Assembly: GCA_023150375.1 (NCBI GenBank)
Contig: JAKLLA010000023.1
Location: 1 to 59,736 of the forward strand
Length of the DNA stretch: 59,736 bases
Direction of reading: 5' to 3'
Origin: Burkholderiaceae bacterium
Lineage (GTDB): Bacteria > Pseudomonadota > Gammaproteobacteria > Burkholderiales > Burkholderiaceae_C
Shown one piece after another: positions 1 through 10,303 of this stretch (the stretch's first letter is position 1; the number at the start of each line of letters is the position of its first letter). A model generated the notes under the pieces. It ran no database searches. It had not been told where the DNA came from and worked only from the letters and a program-made list of their open reading frames with translations. The translations under genes were made by a program, and so were the position numbers.

Positions 1-140
1 TACGCCTTGGCGGTACCGCCGAACTTGGCCGACAGCACGGTCGTGATCGCCGCCGTCAGCGTCGTCTTGCCGTGGTCCACGTGACCGATCGTGCCCACGT
101 TCACGTGCGGCTTGGTCCGCTCGAACTTTTCTTTTGCCAT
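1..140 (-). CDS. tuf: Elongation factor Tu, N-terminal fragment
   Basis: Only the first 46 codons lie in the window; the gene runs off the left edge. EF-Tu is the GTPase that delivers aminoacyl-tRNA to the ribosomal A site. The visible N-terminus ([17 protein letters not shown]...) is the near-invariant start of the family and contains the P-loop GHVDHGKT at residues 19-26. A GGAGAAAG Shine-Dalgarno stands just before the ATG. It is the last visible gene of rpsL-rpsG-fusA-tuf, 112 nt after fusA. Many Burkholderiales have two tuf copies; this is the str-operon copy. Confidence 0.97.
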   Translation of the reverse strand, partial: MAKEKFERTKPHVNVGTIGHVDHGKTTLTAAITTVLSAKFGGTAKA

Positions 141-158
141 TGCTTTCTCCACGAAAGA

Positions 159-221
159 GCGTTGCCGGTGCTCGGTTTAAGGTTTCCGCCCTGGGGTGGA
201 GTCGCGCGCCGCCGGCAACGC
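159..221 (-). other. Inverted repeat between fusA and tuf
   Basis: GCGTTGCCGG (159-168) and CCGGCAACGC (212-221) are perfect 10-base complementary arms around a 43-nt loop, filling most of the fusA-tuf spacer. In the mRNA this could fold as a processing or attenuation structure that lets tuf be expressed differently from fusA. There is no T-run, so it is not a standard terminator. The function is inferred; only the repeat is seen. Confidence 0.5.
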
Positions 222-252
222 ACGCCCCCAGGACGAAGACCGGTGAAAAGGA

Positions 253-2355
253 TTACTTGCTGCGCGCCGTGATGATGGCATCGGCGACGTTGCGCGGCGC
301 CTCGCTGTAGTGCTTGAACTCCATCGTGTAGGTCGCACGGCCCTGGGTGGCCGAGCGCAGCGAGGTGGAGTAGCCGAACATTTCCGACAGCGGAACCTCG
401 GCCTTGATGACCTTGCCGCCACCGGGCATGTCGTCCATGCCCTGCACCATGCCGCGACGCGACGACAGGTCGCCCATCACGGTACCGGCGTAGTCTTCCG
501 GGGTCTCGACTTCCACGGCCATCATCGGCTCGAGGATGACCGGGCTGGCCTTGCGCATGGCCTCCTTGAAGCCGATCGAGGCGGCCATCTTGAAGGCGTT
601 TTCGGACGAATCCACTTCATGGTAGGAGCCGAAGGTCAGCGTGACCTTCACGTCCACCACCGGGAAGCCGGCCAGCACGCCGTTGGGCAGGGTGTCGATG
701 ACGCCCTTCTCGACTGCCGGGATGTACTCGCGCGGCACCACGCCGCCCTTGATGGCGTCGACGAACTCGAAGCCCTTGCCGGGCTCCTGCGGCTCCAGCG
801 TGAACACCACGTGGCCGTACTGGCCCTTGCCGCCGGACTGACGCACGAACTTGCCTTCGACGTCCTTGGCGGCGTTGCGGATGGTCTCGCGGTAGGCCAC
901 CTGCGGCTTGCCGACGTTGGCTTCCACGCCGAACTCGCGCTTCATGCGGTCGACGATGATCTCCAGGTGCAGCTCGCCCATGCCGGAGATGATGGTCTGG
1001 CCGGATTCCTCGTCGGTGCGAACGCGGAACGACGGGTCTTCGGCGGCCAGGCGGCCCAGCGCGATGCCCATCTTCTCCTGGTCGGCCTTGGTCTTCGGCT
1101 CGACGGCCTGGGAGATCACCGGCTCCGGGAACACCATCTTCTCGAGGGTGATGATGGCGTCCGGATCGCACAGGGTCTCACCGGTGGTGACTTCCTTCAG
1201 GCCCACGCAGGCGGCGATGTCGCCGGCGAGAATCTCCTTGATCTCCTCGCGCTGGTTGGCGTGCATCTGCAGGATCCGGCCGATGCGCTCCTTCTTGCCC
1301 TTGATCGGGTTGTAGACGGTCGAGCCGGAGGCCAGCACGCCCGAATACACGCGCACGAAGGTCAGCTGGCCGACGAAGGGGTCGGTCATCAGCTTGAACG
1401 CCAGGGCGGAGAACTTCTCCTTGTCGTCGGCCTTGCGGCTGGTGGGCTGATCGTCTTCGTCGGTACCCGACACCGGGGGAATGTCCACCGGGCTGGGCAG
1501 GAAGTCGATCACCGCGTCCAGCATGCGCTGCACGCCCTTGTTCTTGAAGGCGGTGCCGCACAGCATCGGCTGGATCTCGGTGGCGATGGTGCGGGTGCGG
1601 ATCGCCAGCTTGATCTCTTCCTCGGTCAGTTCACCCGACTCGAGGTACTTGTTCATCAGCTCTTCGCTGGCCTCGGCGGCGGACTCGACCATCTTCTCGC
1701 GCCATTCCTGGGCGACGGCCTGCAGGTCCTCGGGGATGTCCCGATACTCGAACTTCATGCCCTGGGAAGCCTCGTCCCAGAAGATGGCTTTCATCTTGAT
1801 GAGGTCCACCACGCCCTTGAAGTTTTCCTCGGCACCGATGGGGATGACCACCGGCACGGGGTTGGCCTTCAGGCGGGTCTTCATCTGGTCGACCACCTTG
1901 AAGAAGTTCGCGCCGGTGCGGTCCATCTTGTTGACGAACGCCAGGCGGGGCACCTTGTACTTGTTGGCCTGGCGCCAGACGGTCTCGGACTGCGGCTGCA
2001 CGCCACCCACCGCGCAGTACACCATGCAGGCACCGTCGAGCACGCGCATCGAACGTTCCACCTCGATGGTGAAGTCGACGTGTCCCGGGGTGTCGATGAT
2101 GTTGAAGCGGTGCTCCGGATAGTTCAGGTCCATGCCCTTCCAGAAGCAGGTCGTCGCGGCCGACGTGATCGTGATGCCGCGCTCCTGCTCCTGTTCCATC
2201 CAGTCCATCGTGGCGGCGCCATCGTGCACTTCACCGATCTTGTGGTTCACACCGGTGTAGAACAGGATGCGCTCGGTCGTGGTGGTCTTGCCGGCATCGA
2301 TGTGCGCCGAGATACCGATGTTGCGGTAGCGCTCGATGGGGGTTTGACGAGCCAT
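253..2355 (-). CDS. fusA: Elongation factor G
   Basis: A 700-residue EF-G, the GTPase that drives ribosomal translocation and, with RRF, ribosome recycling. The length is standard for the family. The G1 motif AHIDAGKT is at residues 17-24, followed by DTPGHVDFT (G3) and [10 protein letters not shown] (G4). Domains II to V follow; the GMGELHLEI segment is well preserved. A GGAGTGAC ribosome site precedes the ATG. It lies 76 nt after rpsG and 112 nt before tuf on the same strand, as in the conserved str operon. Confidence 0.99.
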   Translation of the reverse strand: MARQTPIERYRNIGISAHIDAGKTTTTERILFYTGVNHKIGEVHDGAATMDWMEQEQERGITITSAATTCFWKGMDLNYPEHRFNIIDTPGHVDFTIEVERSMRVLDGACMVYCAVGGVQPQSETVWRQANKYKVPRLAFVNKMDRTGANFFKVVDQMKTRLKANPVPVVIPIGAEENFKGVVDLIKMKAIFWDEASQGMKFEYRDIPEDLQAVAQEWREKMVESAAEASEELMNKYLESGELTEEEIKLAIRTRTIATEIQPMLCGTAFKNKGVQRMLDAVIDFLPSPVDIPPVSGTDEDDQPTSRKADDKEKFSALAFKLMTDPFVGQLTFVRVYSGVLASGSTVYNPIKGKKERIGRILQMHANQREEIKEILAGDIAACVGLKEVTTGETLCDPDAIITLEKMVFPEPVISQAVEPKTKADQEKMGIALGRLAAEDPSFRVRTDEESGQTIISGMGELHLEIIVDRMKREFGVEANVGKPQVAYRETIRNAAKDVEGKFVRQSGGKGQYGHVVFTLEPQEPGKGFEFVDAIKGGVVPREYIPAVEKGVIDTLPNGVLAGFPVVDVKVTLTFGSYHEVDSSENAFKMAASIGFKEAMRKASPVILEPMMAVEVETPEDYAGTVMGDLSSRRGMVQGMDDMPGGGKVIKAEVPLSEMFGYSTSLRSATQGRATYTMEFKHYSEAPRNVADAIITARSK

Positions 2356-2431
2356 GTGTCACTCCAATAGCCAGAAACGGCGAAAGCCGCCCGGGGTCAG
2401 CAGAAACCCTGAGCGGCCGTAGAAAGGTGGA

Positions 2432-2902
2432 TCAGAAGCGGAAGTGCGAGAAGGCCTTGTTGGCTTCGGCCATGCGGTGCACTTCGTCGCGCTTCTTCAT
2501 CGCGCCGCCGCGGCCTTCGCAGGCTTCCAGCAGCTCGTTGGCCAGGCGCTGGGCCATCGACTTCTCGCTGCGCTTGCGGGCCGACTCCTTCAGCCAGCGC
2601 ATGGCCAGGGCCATGCGGCGCACGGGGCGAACTTCCACGGGAACTTGGTAGTTCGCACCGCCGACGCGGCGGCTCTTGACTTCGACCATCGGCTTCACGT
2701 TGTTCAGCGCGGTCAGGAACACTTCCAGCGGATCCTTGCCGGCCTTCTTCTCGACCTGTTCGAGAGCGCCGTAGATGATCCGCTCGGCCACGGCCTTCTT
2801 GCCGGACTCCATGATCACGTTCATGAACTTCGACAGGTCCACCGACCCGAACTTCGGGTCCGGCAGGATCTCGCGCTTGGGTACTTCGCGACGACGAGGC
2901 AT
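2432..2902 (-). CDS. rpsG: 30S ribosomal protein S7
   Basis: A 156-residue S7, the primary 16S rRNA-binding protein that nucleates the 30S head. The protein starts [15 protein letters not shown] and ends KAFSHFRF, both typical of beta-proteobacterial S7. The frame stays open for 18 codons upstream, but the ATG at 2902 has a GGAAGAG ribosome site and gives the family length, so it is preferred. It is the second gene of the str operon, 170 nt after rpsL. In E. coli S7 represses translation from the rpsL-rpsG spacer. Confidence 0.98.
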   Translation of the reverse strand: MPRRREVPKREILPDPKFGSVDLSKFMNVIMESGKKAVAERIIYGALEQVEKKAGKDPLEVFLTALNNVKPMVEVKSRRVGGANYQVPVEVRPVRRMALAMRWLKESARKRSEKSMAQRLANELLEACEGRGGAMKKRDEVHRMAEANKAFSHFRF

Positions 2903-3021
2903 TTCTCTTCCTTCATCTTCAGTCGGTGCAGGTTGCCCGGCACCCTGGTCGGCCACGACTCACGGGCCTTCCACTTACTCGACACGGTCCGCCGCTTCGG
3001 GCGTCGACCTGCCGCAATCCT

Positions 3022-3050
3022 TCACATGCCAGCCTGACAGCCGGATGTGA
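3022..3050 (-). promoter_or_regulatory. Hairpin in rpsL-rpsG spacer, possible S7 control site
   Basis: The 170-nt spacer holds TCACAT (3022-3027) opposite ATGTGA (3045-3050), with further CC/GG and GC/GC pairing inside, making a bulged stem-loop in the str mRNA. In E. coli the same intercistronic region binds S7 for autogenous repression. The position matches, but the S7-binding sequence itself was not matched, so the regulatory role is inference. Confidence 0.35.
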
Positions 3051-3072
3051 CCACCGTTTGTCGGAACGCCGA

Positions 3073-3450
3073 TCAGGCCTTCTTCGGACGCTTGGCGCCG
3101 TACTTCGAGCGCGACTGCTTGCGATCCTTGACGCCTTGCAGGTCGAGCGAGCCGCGCACGATGTGGTAACGCACACCCGGCAGGTCCTTGACCCGGCCGC
3201 CGCGCACCAGCACCACGCTGTGCTCCTGCAGGTTGTGGCCTTCGCCGCCGATGTACGAGATCACCTCGAAACCGTTGGTCAGGCGCACCTTGGCCACCTT
3301 CCGCAGCGCCGAGTTCGGCTTCTTCGGGGTGGTGGTGTAGACGCGGGTGCAGACACCGCGGCGCTGCGGGCAGTTCTGCATCGCAGGCGACTTGGACTTC
3401 GTGACCTCGGCCTGGCGGCCCTGGCGCACGAGTTGATTGATGGTCGGCAT
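3073..3450 (-). CDS. rpsL: 30S ribosomal protein S12
   Basis: A 125-residue S12, the decoding-centre protein of the 30S subunit. It starts [12 protein letters not shown] and carries the conserved [12 protein letters not shown] segment, where streptomycin-resistance changes usually map, then the conserved [14 protein letters not shown] loop. The C-terminus KRPKKA is normal. A longer open frame exists upstream, but the family start is unambiguous. First gene of the str operon, about 110 nt downstream of the promoter at 3565-3593. Confidence 0.98.
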   Translation of the reverse strand: MPTINQLVRQGRQAEVTKSKSPAMQNCPQRRGVCTRVYTTTPKKPNSALRKVAKVRLTNGFEVISYIGGEGHNLQEHSVVLVRGGRVKDLPGVRYHIVRGSLDLQGVKDRKQSRSKYGAKRPKKA

Positions 3451-3564
3451 GGGTAACTTGTTCCCGTTTGAAGTTACGTACATCTTCCGGCCCGCAAGCA
3501 GCGAAGCCCGCGGGTGTCGGTGACACACGCAGGCTTTTGCCCAGCCTGGACGGAAAAGCCCGTG

Positions 3565-3593
3565 ATTGTAGCGCTGGCGATCGGGTTGGGCAA
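3565..3593 (-). promoter_or_regulatory. sigma70-type promoter of the str operon
   Basis: Read on the minus strand there is a -35 TTGCCC (3588-3593), a 17-nt spacer and a -10 TACAAT (3565-3570). The match and spacing are good. Transcription would start near 3558, giving rpsL a leader of about 108 nt that contains a short GTGTC/GACAC hairpin (3514-3526). Confidence 0.7.
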
Positions 3594-3680
3594 GCGTCGT
3601 GCCAGCTGGCCTTCCGGCCCGTGAGGGGCTGGCATCATCGCGCCCGGCCGGAGGCTGCCGGCGCACCGAGGAGATTGCCC

Positions 3681-4874
3681 TTGACCGTCATCACGAGCAT
3701 CGAGGACCTGCGGGTCCTGGCCAGGCGTCGGGTCCCGCGCATGTTCTACGACTACGTCGACACCGGTTCCTGGACCGAGTCGACCTACTTTGCCAACGAG
3801 GCGGCCTTCCGGCCCATCCAGCTGCGCCAGCGAGTGGCCGTGAACCTCGAGCACCGCTCCACCGCGACGCAGATGGTCGGTGTGGACGTGAAGATGCCGG
3901 TGGCGCTGGCGCCCACCGGGCTGACGGGCATGCAGCATGCCGACGGCGAGATCCTGGCCGCCCGGGCCGCCGAGGCCTTCGGCGTGCCGTTCACGCTCTC
4001 GACGATGAGCATCTGCTCGATCGAGGACGTGGCCGCGCATACCCGGGCGCCGTTCTGGTTCCAGCTCTACGTGATGCGTGACCGTGGCTTCATCGAGCGA
4101 CTGATCGAGCGGGCCCGGGCGGCAGGCTGCGGCGCGCTGGTGCTGACGCTGGACCTGCAGATCATCGGCCAGCGGCATCGTGACCTGAAGAACGGCCTGT
4201 CGGTGCCGCCGCGGCCGACCCTGGCCAACCTGGTGAACATGCTGGCCAAGCCGCGCTGGTGCCTGGGCATGCTCGGCACGAAGCGCCGGCAGTTCGGCAA
4301 CGTGATCGGCCATGTCGACGGGGTCGACGACATGGCCAGTCTGGGTGCCTGGACGAACCAGCAGTTCGACCCGCGCCTGAACTGGCGCGATGTGGAGTGG
4401 ATCAAGAAGCGCTGGGGCGGCAAGCTGATCCTCAAGGGCATCCAGGATGTCGAGGATGCGCGCCTGGCGGTGGAGACCGGCGCGGATGCGCTGATCGTCA
4501 GCAACCACGGCGGCCGGCAGCTCGACGGTGCGCAGGCCAGCATCGAGGCGCTGCCGGCCATCGTGGCCGAGGTGGGCCGGCGCATCGAGGTGCACATGGA
4601 CGGCGGCATCCGCAGCGGCCAGGACGTGCTCAAGGCCTGGGCGCTGGGTGCGCGTGGCACCTACATCGGCCGGGCCTTCCTGTATGGGCTGGGCGCATTG
4701 GGCGAGGCCGGCGTGACCCGGGCGCTCGAGATCATCCACAAGGAACTCGACCTCACGATGGCCTTCACCGGCCACACCCGGCTGGTCGACGTGGATCGCT
4801 CGATTCTGGTGCCGGGCCGCTACCCGCTGCCGGCCGGTTCGGCCCCGGGCGCAGCGCCGGTCAGTCCGGGGTGA
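3681..4874 (+). CDS. lldD: FMN-dependent alpha-hydroxy-acid (L-lactate) dehydrogenase
   Basis: A 397-residue flavoenzyme of the LldD/glycolate oxidase family, which oxidises L-2-hydroxy acids such as L-lactate and passes electrons to the respiratory chain. The single TIM-barrel FMN domain shows LILKGIQ with the FMN-contacting Lys252, and [10 protein letters not shown] with catalytic His276. The TTG at 3681 is chosen because GAGGAG lies 7 nt before it and residues [20 protein letters not shown] match the usual family N-terminus. Divergent from rpsL; its 3' end overlaps the convergent glycerophosphodiesterase gene by 14 nt. Substrate cannot be fixed by motif; mandelate or another hydroxy acid remains possible. 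Confidence 0.88.
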   Translation: MTVITSIEDLRVLARRRVPRMFYDYVDTGSWTESTYFANEAAFRPIQLRQRVAVNLEHRSTATQMVGVDVKMPVALAPTGLTGMQHADGEILAARAAEAFGVPFTLSTMSICSIEDVAAHTRAPFWFQLYVMRDRGFIERLIERARAAGCGALVLTLDLQIIGQRHRDLKNGLSVPPRPTLANLVNMLAKPRWCLGMLGTKRRQFGNVIGHVDGVDDMASLGAWTNQQFDPRLNWRDVEWIKKRWGGKLILKGIQDVEDARLAVETGADALIVSNHGGRQLDGAQASIEALPAIVAEVGRRIEVHMDGGIRSGQDVLKAWALGARGTYIGRAFLYGLGALGEAGVTRALEIIHKELDLTMAFTGHTRLVDVDRSILVPGRYPLPAGSAPGAAPVSPG

Positions 4875-5661
4875 ACCGGTCGACCGCATCGGTGATGATG
4901 CCGTCCACGCCCAGGCTCAGCAGCCGTGCGGCCTCGTCCGGCTCGTTCACGGTGTAGACCAGGGCCTGCAGGCCGGCGTCCCGCAGTTGCCTCAGCAGGC
5001 TCGCATCCATCCAGCGGTGGTGGGTCACCACCGCGCCGCAGGCCAGTTCTGCGGCACATTCGAGCCAGCCGCGCCGGGGCCGGTCGAGCAGCAGCGCGCG
5101 TGGCAGTTCCGGGGCGCCGTCGCGGGCCGCGTGCAGCGTCCGCAGGCTGAACGAGCTGAGCAGTGGCGGTGCCGGAGCGCCAGCCCACAGCCGGCGCACC
5201 GCCTCGGCCACGGCGCGACCCGTGGGCGCCTCGGTGCCCGGCGTGGGCTTGATCTCGAGGTTCAGGTGCAGCCCGTTGGCACGCACGAAGGCCGCCACGG
5301 CGGCCAGCGTGGGCAGCGGCTCGCCCGCGTAGGCGCGACTGTGCCAGCTGCCCGCGTCCAGGCGCGACAGGGCGTCCCAGGTCAGTGCGCCCGCGCTGCC
5401 CCGGCCGTTGCTGGTGCGACCGAGCGTGGCGTCGTGCAGCAGGAAGGGCACGCCGTCGGCGCTCAGCTTGACGTCGCACTCGTAGGCCCGCCAACCCAGG
5501 CGGGCGCCCAGCCGGAAGGCCGCCAGGGTGTTCTCCGGTGCCAGCATGCCAGCGCCGCGGTGGGCGATCCAGCGGGGGCCGGTCCAGGCCGTGGCGGGGC
5601 GGTTGGGCCGGGTGGCCGAGGCGCTGGCCAAGGCAGGCGAGGCAGACGAGGTGCGGTTCAT
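4861..5661 (-). CDS. ugpQ: Glycerophosphodiester phosphodiesterase
   Basis: A 266-residue GDPD-family TIM-barrel enzyme that hydrolyses glycerophosphodiesters to glycerol-3-phosphate and an alcohol. Signature pieces are WIAHRGAGMLAPENTLAAF (about residues 31-49), ECDVKLSADG and LHDATLGRTSNG, which carry the catalytic His pair and metal-binding Glu/Asp. No signal peptide is evident, so it is probably cytoplasmic like UgpQ. About 30 Ala/Ser/Pro-rich residues precede the barrel; no better internal start is visible. It stands alone, convergent with lldD. Confidence 0.9.
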   Translation of the reverse strand: MNRTSSASPALASASATRPNRPATAWTGPRWIAHRGAGMLAPENTLAAFRLGARLGWRAYECDVKLSADGVPFLLHDATLGRTSNGRGSAGALTWDALSRLDAGSWHSRAYAGEPLPTLAAVAAFVRANGLHLNLEIKPTPGTEAPTGRAVAEAVRRLWAGAPAPPLLSSFSLRTLHAARDGAPELPRALLLDRPRRGWLECAAELACGAVVTHHRWMDASLLRQLRDAGLQALVYTVNEPDEAARLLSLGVDGIITDAVDRFTPD

Positions 5662-5859
5662 CCGGCGACACGCTGTGCGGGGTGGGAGGTGCTGGATTGT
5701 CGGGGTCAGGCGCCGGGCGGCTGGACGGCAAGGGCCTGTCCATCAGGGTTCTTCCGCCCCTGAAGTACCATCGGCGGCCCCGCGCAAGGGCGGCGGCACG
5801 GTGCTGCCGGCAGCTGTCGCTCCTGCGCTTCTCGCCTCGCCTGTCCGGCATCTGCGGCC

Positions 5860-8800
5860 ATGAACGCTCCGCTTCCCCTGAATCGCCTGAACGACCCCGC
5901 CGCCGCGCCGGCGCAGCCGTCCGCCCCGCAGCGCCTGCGCGAGATCCCGTACAACTACACCTCGCTGTCGGACCGGGAGATCGTCCAGCGTCTGCTCGGG
6001 CGCCGCGCCTGGACGCTGCTCGACCAGCTGCGCAGCGAGCGCCGCACCGGTCGTTCCGCGCGCATGCTCTACGAGGTGCTGGGCGACATCTGGGTGGTGC
6101 AGCGCAACCCCTACCTGGAAGACGACCTGATCGACAACCCGAAGCGGCGGCAGATGCTCATCGACGCACTGCACCACCGCCTGGGCGAGATCGAGAAGCG
6201 GCGCACCCCGGGCGAGGACGGCGAACGCGACGCCGCCGTCGGCGAGCTGCTGGTGGCCGCGCGCGCGGCGGTGGAGCGTTTCGCGGCGCACTTCCGCGCC
6301 GTCCACGATCTGCGCCAGCGTGCCCGGCGTGTGCTGGGCCGCCACACCCGGCGCGACAACCTCAAGTTCGACGGTCTGAGCCGCGTGTCGCATGTGACCG
6401 ACGCCACCGACTGGCGCGTCGAGTATCCCTTCGTCGTCCTCACGCCCGACAGCGAGGCCGAGATGGCTGCGCTGGTGGCCGGCTGCATCGAGCTCGGGCT
6501 GACCATTGTTCCGCGCGGCGGCGGCACCGGCTACACCGGCGGCGCCGTGCCGCTGAGCTGGAAGAGCGCGGTGATCAACACCGAGAAGCTCGAGCAGATG
6601 AGCGAGGTCGAGTTCGTCGACCTGCCGGGCGTGGATCGCAAGGTGGCGACCATCTGGACCGGCGCGGGCGTGGTGACGCAGCGGGTGGCCGACGCGGCCG
6701 AGCGGGGCGGCCATGTCTTCGCGGTGGACCCGACCTCGGCGGAGGCCAGCTGCGTCGGCGGCAACATCGCGATGAACGCCGGTGGCAAGAAGGCGGTGCT
6801 GTGGGGTACGGCGCTGGACAACCTGGCCAGCTGGAAGATGGTGACGCCCGAGGCCAAGTGGCTGGAGGTGGTGCGCCTGAACCACAACCTGGGCAAGATC
6901 CACGACGTCGAGATGGCCAGCTTCGAGCTGAACTACTACGACGCCTCGGGCAGGACGCTCGAGCGCACCGAGCGGCTGGACATCCCGGGGCGTGTCTTCC
7001 GCAAGGAAGGCCTGGGCAAGGACGTCACCGACAAGTTCCTGGCCGGCCTGCCGGGGGTGCAGAAGGAGGGCTGCGACGGCCTGATCACCAGCGCGCGCTG
7101 GGTGGTGCACCGCATGCCGGCGCACACCCGCACCGTCTGCCTGGAGTTCTTCGGCAACCCGAAGGACTGCGTGCCCTCGATCGTCGAGATCAAGAACTTC
7201 ATGTTCGCCGAGGCGAGGCAGCCCGGGGGCGCCATCCTGGCGGGCCTGGAGCACCTCGACGACCGCTACCTCAAGGCGGTGGGCTACGCCACCAAGAGCA
7301 AGCGCGGCGGCACGCCCAAGATGGTGCTGATCGGCGACATCGTCGGCGACGACGAGGCGGCCGTGGCCCGTGCCACAAGCGAGGTGGTGCGCCTGGCCAA
7401 CGGTCGCTCGGGCGAGGGCTTCGTGGCCGTCTCGGCCGAGGCGCGCAAGAAGTTCTGGCTCGACCGCAAGCGCACCGCCGCGATCTCCAAGCACACCAAC
7501 GCGTTCAAGGTGAACGAGGATGTGGTGATCCCGCTGGAGCGCATGGGCGAGTACACGCTGGGCATCGAGCGCATCAATATCGAACTCAGCCTGCGCAACA
7601 AGATCGAGCTGGCCGACCGGCTCGAGGCCCTGTTCCAGCAGGACAGCCTGCCCCTGGGCAAGCCCAGCGAGGCCACCGAAAGCCTGAGCGCCGAGCTGCT
7701 GGCCGACCGTGTGCAGCAGGCGCTGGCGCGGGTGCGCGAGGTGCGTGCCCAATGGCAGCACTGGATGGTCCACCTCGACCGGGTGATCGAGGGACAGACG
7801 CGCTCCTTCTTCGACCAGCTGCAGGACGGCAGCCTGCGCGCCTCCTGGAAGACGCAGATCCTGCGCCCCCTGCAGACGCTGTTCGCCGGCGCGGTGTTCG
7901 CGCCGCTGGTCGAGCAGATGCGCGCCCTCCACAAGGAGGTGCTGCGCGGGCGGGTCTGGGTGGCGCTGCACATGCACGCCGGCGACGGCAACGTGCACAC
8001 CAACATCCCGGTCAACAGCGACAACTACGCCATGCTGCAGACCGCCCACGAGGCGGTGGGCCGCATCATGGCGCTGGCGCGCAGCCTGGACGGCGTGATC
8101 TCCGGCGAGCACGGCATCGGCATCACCAAGCTCGAGTTCCTGACCGACGCCGAGCTGGCCGATTTCGCGGCCTACAAGGCCCGGGTCGACCCGCAGGGCC
8201 GCTTCAACAAGGGCAAGCTGCTGCGTGCCCAGGACCGCCTGACCGACCTGGGCGCCGACACCCGTGCGGCCGACCTGAGCGAGGCCTACACGCCCAGCTT
8301 CGGGCTGATGACGCACGAGTCGCTGATCATGCAGCAGAGCGACATCGGCGACATCGCCGCCTCGGTCAAGGACTGCCTGCGCTGCGGCAAGTGCAAGCCG
8401 GTCTGCGCCACGCATGTGCCGCGCGCCAACCTGCTGTACTCGCCGCGCAACAAGATCCTGGCCACCTCGCTGCTGATCGAAGCCTTCCTCTACGAGGAGC
8501 AGACGCGTCGTGGCGTGTCGCTGCGGCACTGGGAGGAGTTCGAGGACGTGGCCGACCACTGCACGGTCTGCCACAAGTGCTACACACCCTGCCCGGTGAA
8601 GATCGACTTCGGCGACGTGTCGATGAACATGCGCAACCTGCTGCGCAAGATGGGGCAGAAGAGCTTCCGTCCCGCCGGCGCGGCCGCGATGTTCATGCTC
8701 AACGCGACCAACCCCGAAACCATCAAGCTGGCCCGCAGCGCGATGGTGGGCGTGGGCATGAAGGCCCAGCGTCTGGCCAACGACCTGCTGAAGGTGGTGG

Positions 8801-9780
8801 CTCGACGTCAGACCGCCGCGCCACCGGCCACGGTGGGCGCCGCCCCCGTCAAGGAGCAGGTGATCCACTTCGTCAACAAGAAGCTGCCGGGCGGCCTGCC
8901 CAAGCGCACCGCACGCGCGTTGCTGGACATCGAGGACCGGGACTACGTGCCCATCATCCGCGACCCGCAGGCCACCAGCGCCGAGACCGAGGCGGTGTTC
9001 TACTTCCCCGGCTGCGGCAGCGAGCGCCTGTTCAGCCAGGTGGGCCTGGCGACGCAGGCCATGCTCTGGCATGCGGGCGTGCAGACCGTGCTGCCGCCGG
9101 GCTATCTGTGCTGCGGCTATCCGCAGCGCGGCAGCGGTCAGTTCGACAAGGCCGAGAAGATCATCACCGACAACCGGGTGCTGTTTCACCGCGTGGCCAA
9201 CACGCTGAACTACCTGGACATCAAGACGGTCGTGGTCAGCTGCGGCACCTGCTACGACCAGCTGCAGGGCTACGAATTCGACAAGATCTTCCCCGGCTGT
9301 CGCATCGTCGACATCCACGAGTTCCTGCTGGAAAAGGGCATCACCCTGCCCGGCGGACAGGGGGGCTACCTCTATCACGACCCCTGCCACACGCCGATGA
9401 AGCAGCAGGATCCGATGAAGACGGTGCGTGCGCTGGTCGGGCCGGGCGTGGTCAAGTCCGACCGCTGCTGCGGCGAGTCCGGCACCCTGGCGCTGAATCG
9501 CCCGGACATCTCCACCCAGGTGCGCTTCCGCAAGGAAGAGGAGATCCGCAAGGGCGAGGCCCAGCTGCGCGCGGCGGGTCACCAGGGCAACGTGAAGATC
9601 CTCACCTCCTGCCCGGCCTGTCTGCAGGGATTGTCGCGCTACGGCGAGGATCTCGACAACGGCCTGCTGGAGGCCGACTACATCGTCGTCGAGATGGCGC
9701 GCCACATCCTCGGCGAGAACTGGCTGCCCGAGTACGTGCACCGCGCCAACGCCGGCGGCATCGAGCGCGTGCTCGTCTGA
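5860..9780 (+). CDS. FAD-binding and Fe-S oxidoreductase (GlcD/GlcF-like fusion)
   Basis: A 1306-residue fusion of a GlcD-type flavin domain with a GlcF-type iron-sulfur and CCG domain. The first ~170 residues match the DUF3683-type N-terminus seen in Burkholderiales. The FAD_binding_4 domain has [11 protein letters not shown] near residue 218; the FAD-oxidase C domain has [12 protein letters not shown] near 705 and [13 protein letters not shown] near 746. Two ferredoxin-like clusters follow ([11 protein letters not shown] near 839, [12 protein letters not shown] near 901), then two CCG domains with PGCGSE, LCCGYP, HDPCH and RCCGESG. Probably a respiratory 2-hydroxyacid (D-lactate or glycolate type) dehydrogenase; substrate unknown. 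Single-gene unit; no convincing promoter seen in the 198-nt upstream gap. Confidence 0.85.
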   Translation: MNAPLPLNRLNDPAAAPAQPSAPQRLREIPYNYTSLSDREIVQRLLGRRAWTLLDQLRSERRTGRSARMLYEVLGDIWVVQRNPYLEDDLIDNPKRRQMLIDALHHRLGEIEKRRTPGEDGERDAAVGELLVAARAAVERFAAHFRAVHDLRQRARRVLGRHTRRDNLKFDGLSRVSHVTDATDWRVEYPFVVLTPDSEAEMAALVAGCIELGLTIVPRGGGTGYTGGAVPLSWKSAVINTEKLEQMSEVEFVDLPGVDRKVATIWTGAGVVTQRVADAAERGGHVFAVDPTSAEASCVGGNIAMNAGGKKAVLWGTALDNLASWKMVTPEAKWLEVVRLNHNLGKIHDVEMASFELNYYDASGRTLERTERLDIPGRVFRKEGLGKDVTDKFLAGLPGVQKEGCDGLITSARWVVHRMPAHTRTVCLEFFGNPKDCVPSIVEIKNFMFAEARQPGGAILAGLEHLDDRYLKAVGYATKSKRGGTPKMVLIGDIVGDDEAAVARATSEVVRLANGRSGEGFVAVSAEARKKFWLDRKRTAAISKHTNAFKVNEDVVIPLERMGEYTLGIERINIELSLRNKIELADRLEALFQQDSLPLGKPSEATESLSAELLADRVQQALARVREVRAQWQHWMVHLDRVIEGQTRSFFDQLQDGSLRASWKTQILRPLQTLFAGAVFAPLVEQMRALHKEVLRGRVWVALHMHAGDGNVHTNIPVNSDNYAMLQTAHEAVGRIMALARSLDGVISGEHGIGITKLEFLTDAELADFAAYKARVDPQGRFNKGKLLRAQDRLTDLGADTRAADLSEAYTPSFGLMTHESLIMQQSDIGDIAASVKDCLRCGKCKPVCATHVPRANLLYSPRNKILATSLLIEAFLYEEQTRRGVSLRHWEEFEDVADHCTVCHKCYTPCPVKIDFGDVSMNMRNLLRKMGQKSFRPAGAAAMFMLNATNPETIKLARSAMVGVGMKAQRLANDLLKVVARRQTAAPPATVGAAPVKEQVIHFVNKKLPGGLPKRTARALLDIEDRDYVPIIRDPQATSAETEAVFYFPGCGSERLFSQVGLATQAMLWHAGVQTVLPPGYLCCGYPQRGSGQFDKAEKIITDNRVLFHRVANTLNYLDIKTVVVSCGTCYDQLQGYEFDKIFPGCRIVDIHEFLLEKGITLPGGQGGYLYHDPCHTPMKQQDPMKTVRALVGPGVVKSDRCCGESGTLALNRPDISTQVRFRKEEEIRKGEAQLRAAGHQGNVKILTSCPACLQGLSRYGEDLDNGLLEADYIVVEMARHILGENWLPEYVHRANAGGIERVLV

Positions 9781-9877
9781 TCCGCTCCGCCTGCGGCGAC
9801 GCCGCCAGGGTGTCGCCGTGGCGGACAATCGGTCCCCGCGTGGCGCATGCCATGCCCTCGAACGTCAGGAGTCCATG

Positions 9878-10291
9878 ATGTCTGCCCCCGTGCGTGTTCC
9901 CCAGCCCACCGAGCTGACGCTGCACCAGCAGTCCCGCCAGCTCGAGATCGCCTTCGACGACGGCAGTCGCTTCCGGCTGCCCTTCGAGTACCTGCGCGTG
10001 TACTCGCCGTCGGCCGAGGTGCGTGGCCACGGTCCGGGCCAGGAGGTGCTGCAGACCGGCAAGCGCGACGTCGAGATCGTCGCGCTCGAGCCGGTGGGCC
10101 ACTACGCGGTCCAGCCGCGCTTCAGCGACGGGCACGACAGCGGCATCTTCAGCTGGGACTACCTGTATGCCCTCGGCCGCGACCACGACCGGCTCTGGGC
10201 CGATTACGAGGCCCGCCTGGCCGCCGCCGGCGTCGGCCGCGACACCCCGATGCCCGCGCCGGCCGCGAGCGCCTGCGCCACCCGTCACTGA
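9878..10291 (+). CDS. DUF971 (GBBH-like N-terminal) protein
   Basis: A 137-residue protein that is essentially one DUF971/GBBH-like domain: it opens with PTELTLHQQSRQLEIAFDDG, continues with RLPFEYLRVYSPSAEV, and ends with GIFSWDYLYALG. Two adjacent ATGs occur at 9875 and 9878; AGGAG at 9867-9871 is 6 nt from the second, which is chosen. The domain also occurs in Fe-S cluster carrier contexts and in gamma-butyrobetaine hydroxylase, but no enzyme function can be stated. It ends 12 nt before ubiE, so the two are very likely co-transcribed, as in related genomes. Confidence 0.85.
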   Translation: MSAPVRVPQPTELTLHQQSRQLEIAFDDGSRFRLPFEYLRVYSPSAEVRGHGPGQEVLQTGKRDVEIVALEPVGHYAVQPRFSDGHDSGIFSWDYLYALGRDHDRLWADYEARLAAAGVGRDTPMPAPAASACATRH

Positions 10292-10303
10292 ACTGCCCCT
10301 GCC

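Noticed and set aside
310-2370. A 686-codon open frame antisense to fusA.
   Set aside because: fusA is certain; the antisense product has no domain and no ribosome site.
5743-9828. A 1361-codon open frame antisense to the FAD/Fe-S dehydrogenase gene, and a 1446-codon frame in another plus phase.
   Set aside because: Both mirror the coding gene in very GC-rich DNA, where stop codons are rare in all frames. They have no recognisable domains and are rich in His/Ala/Arg as expected for shadow frames.
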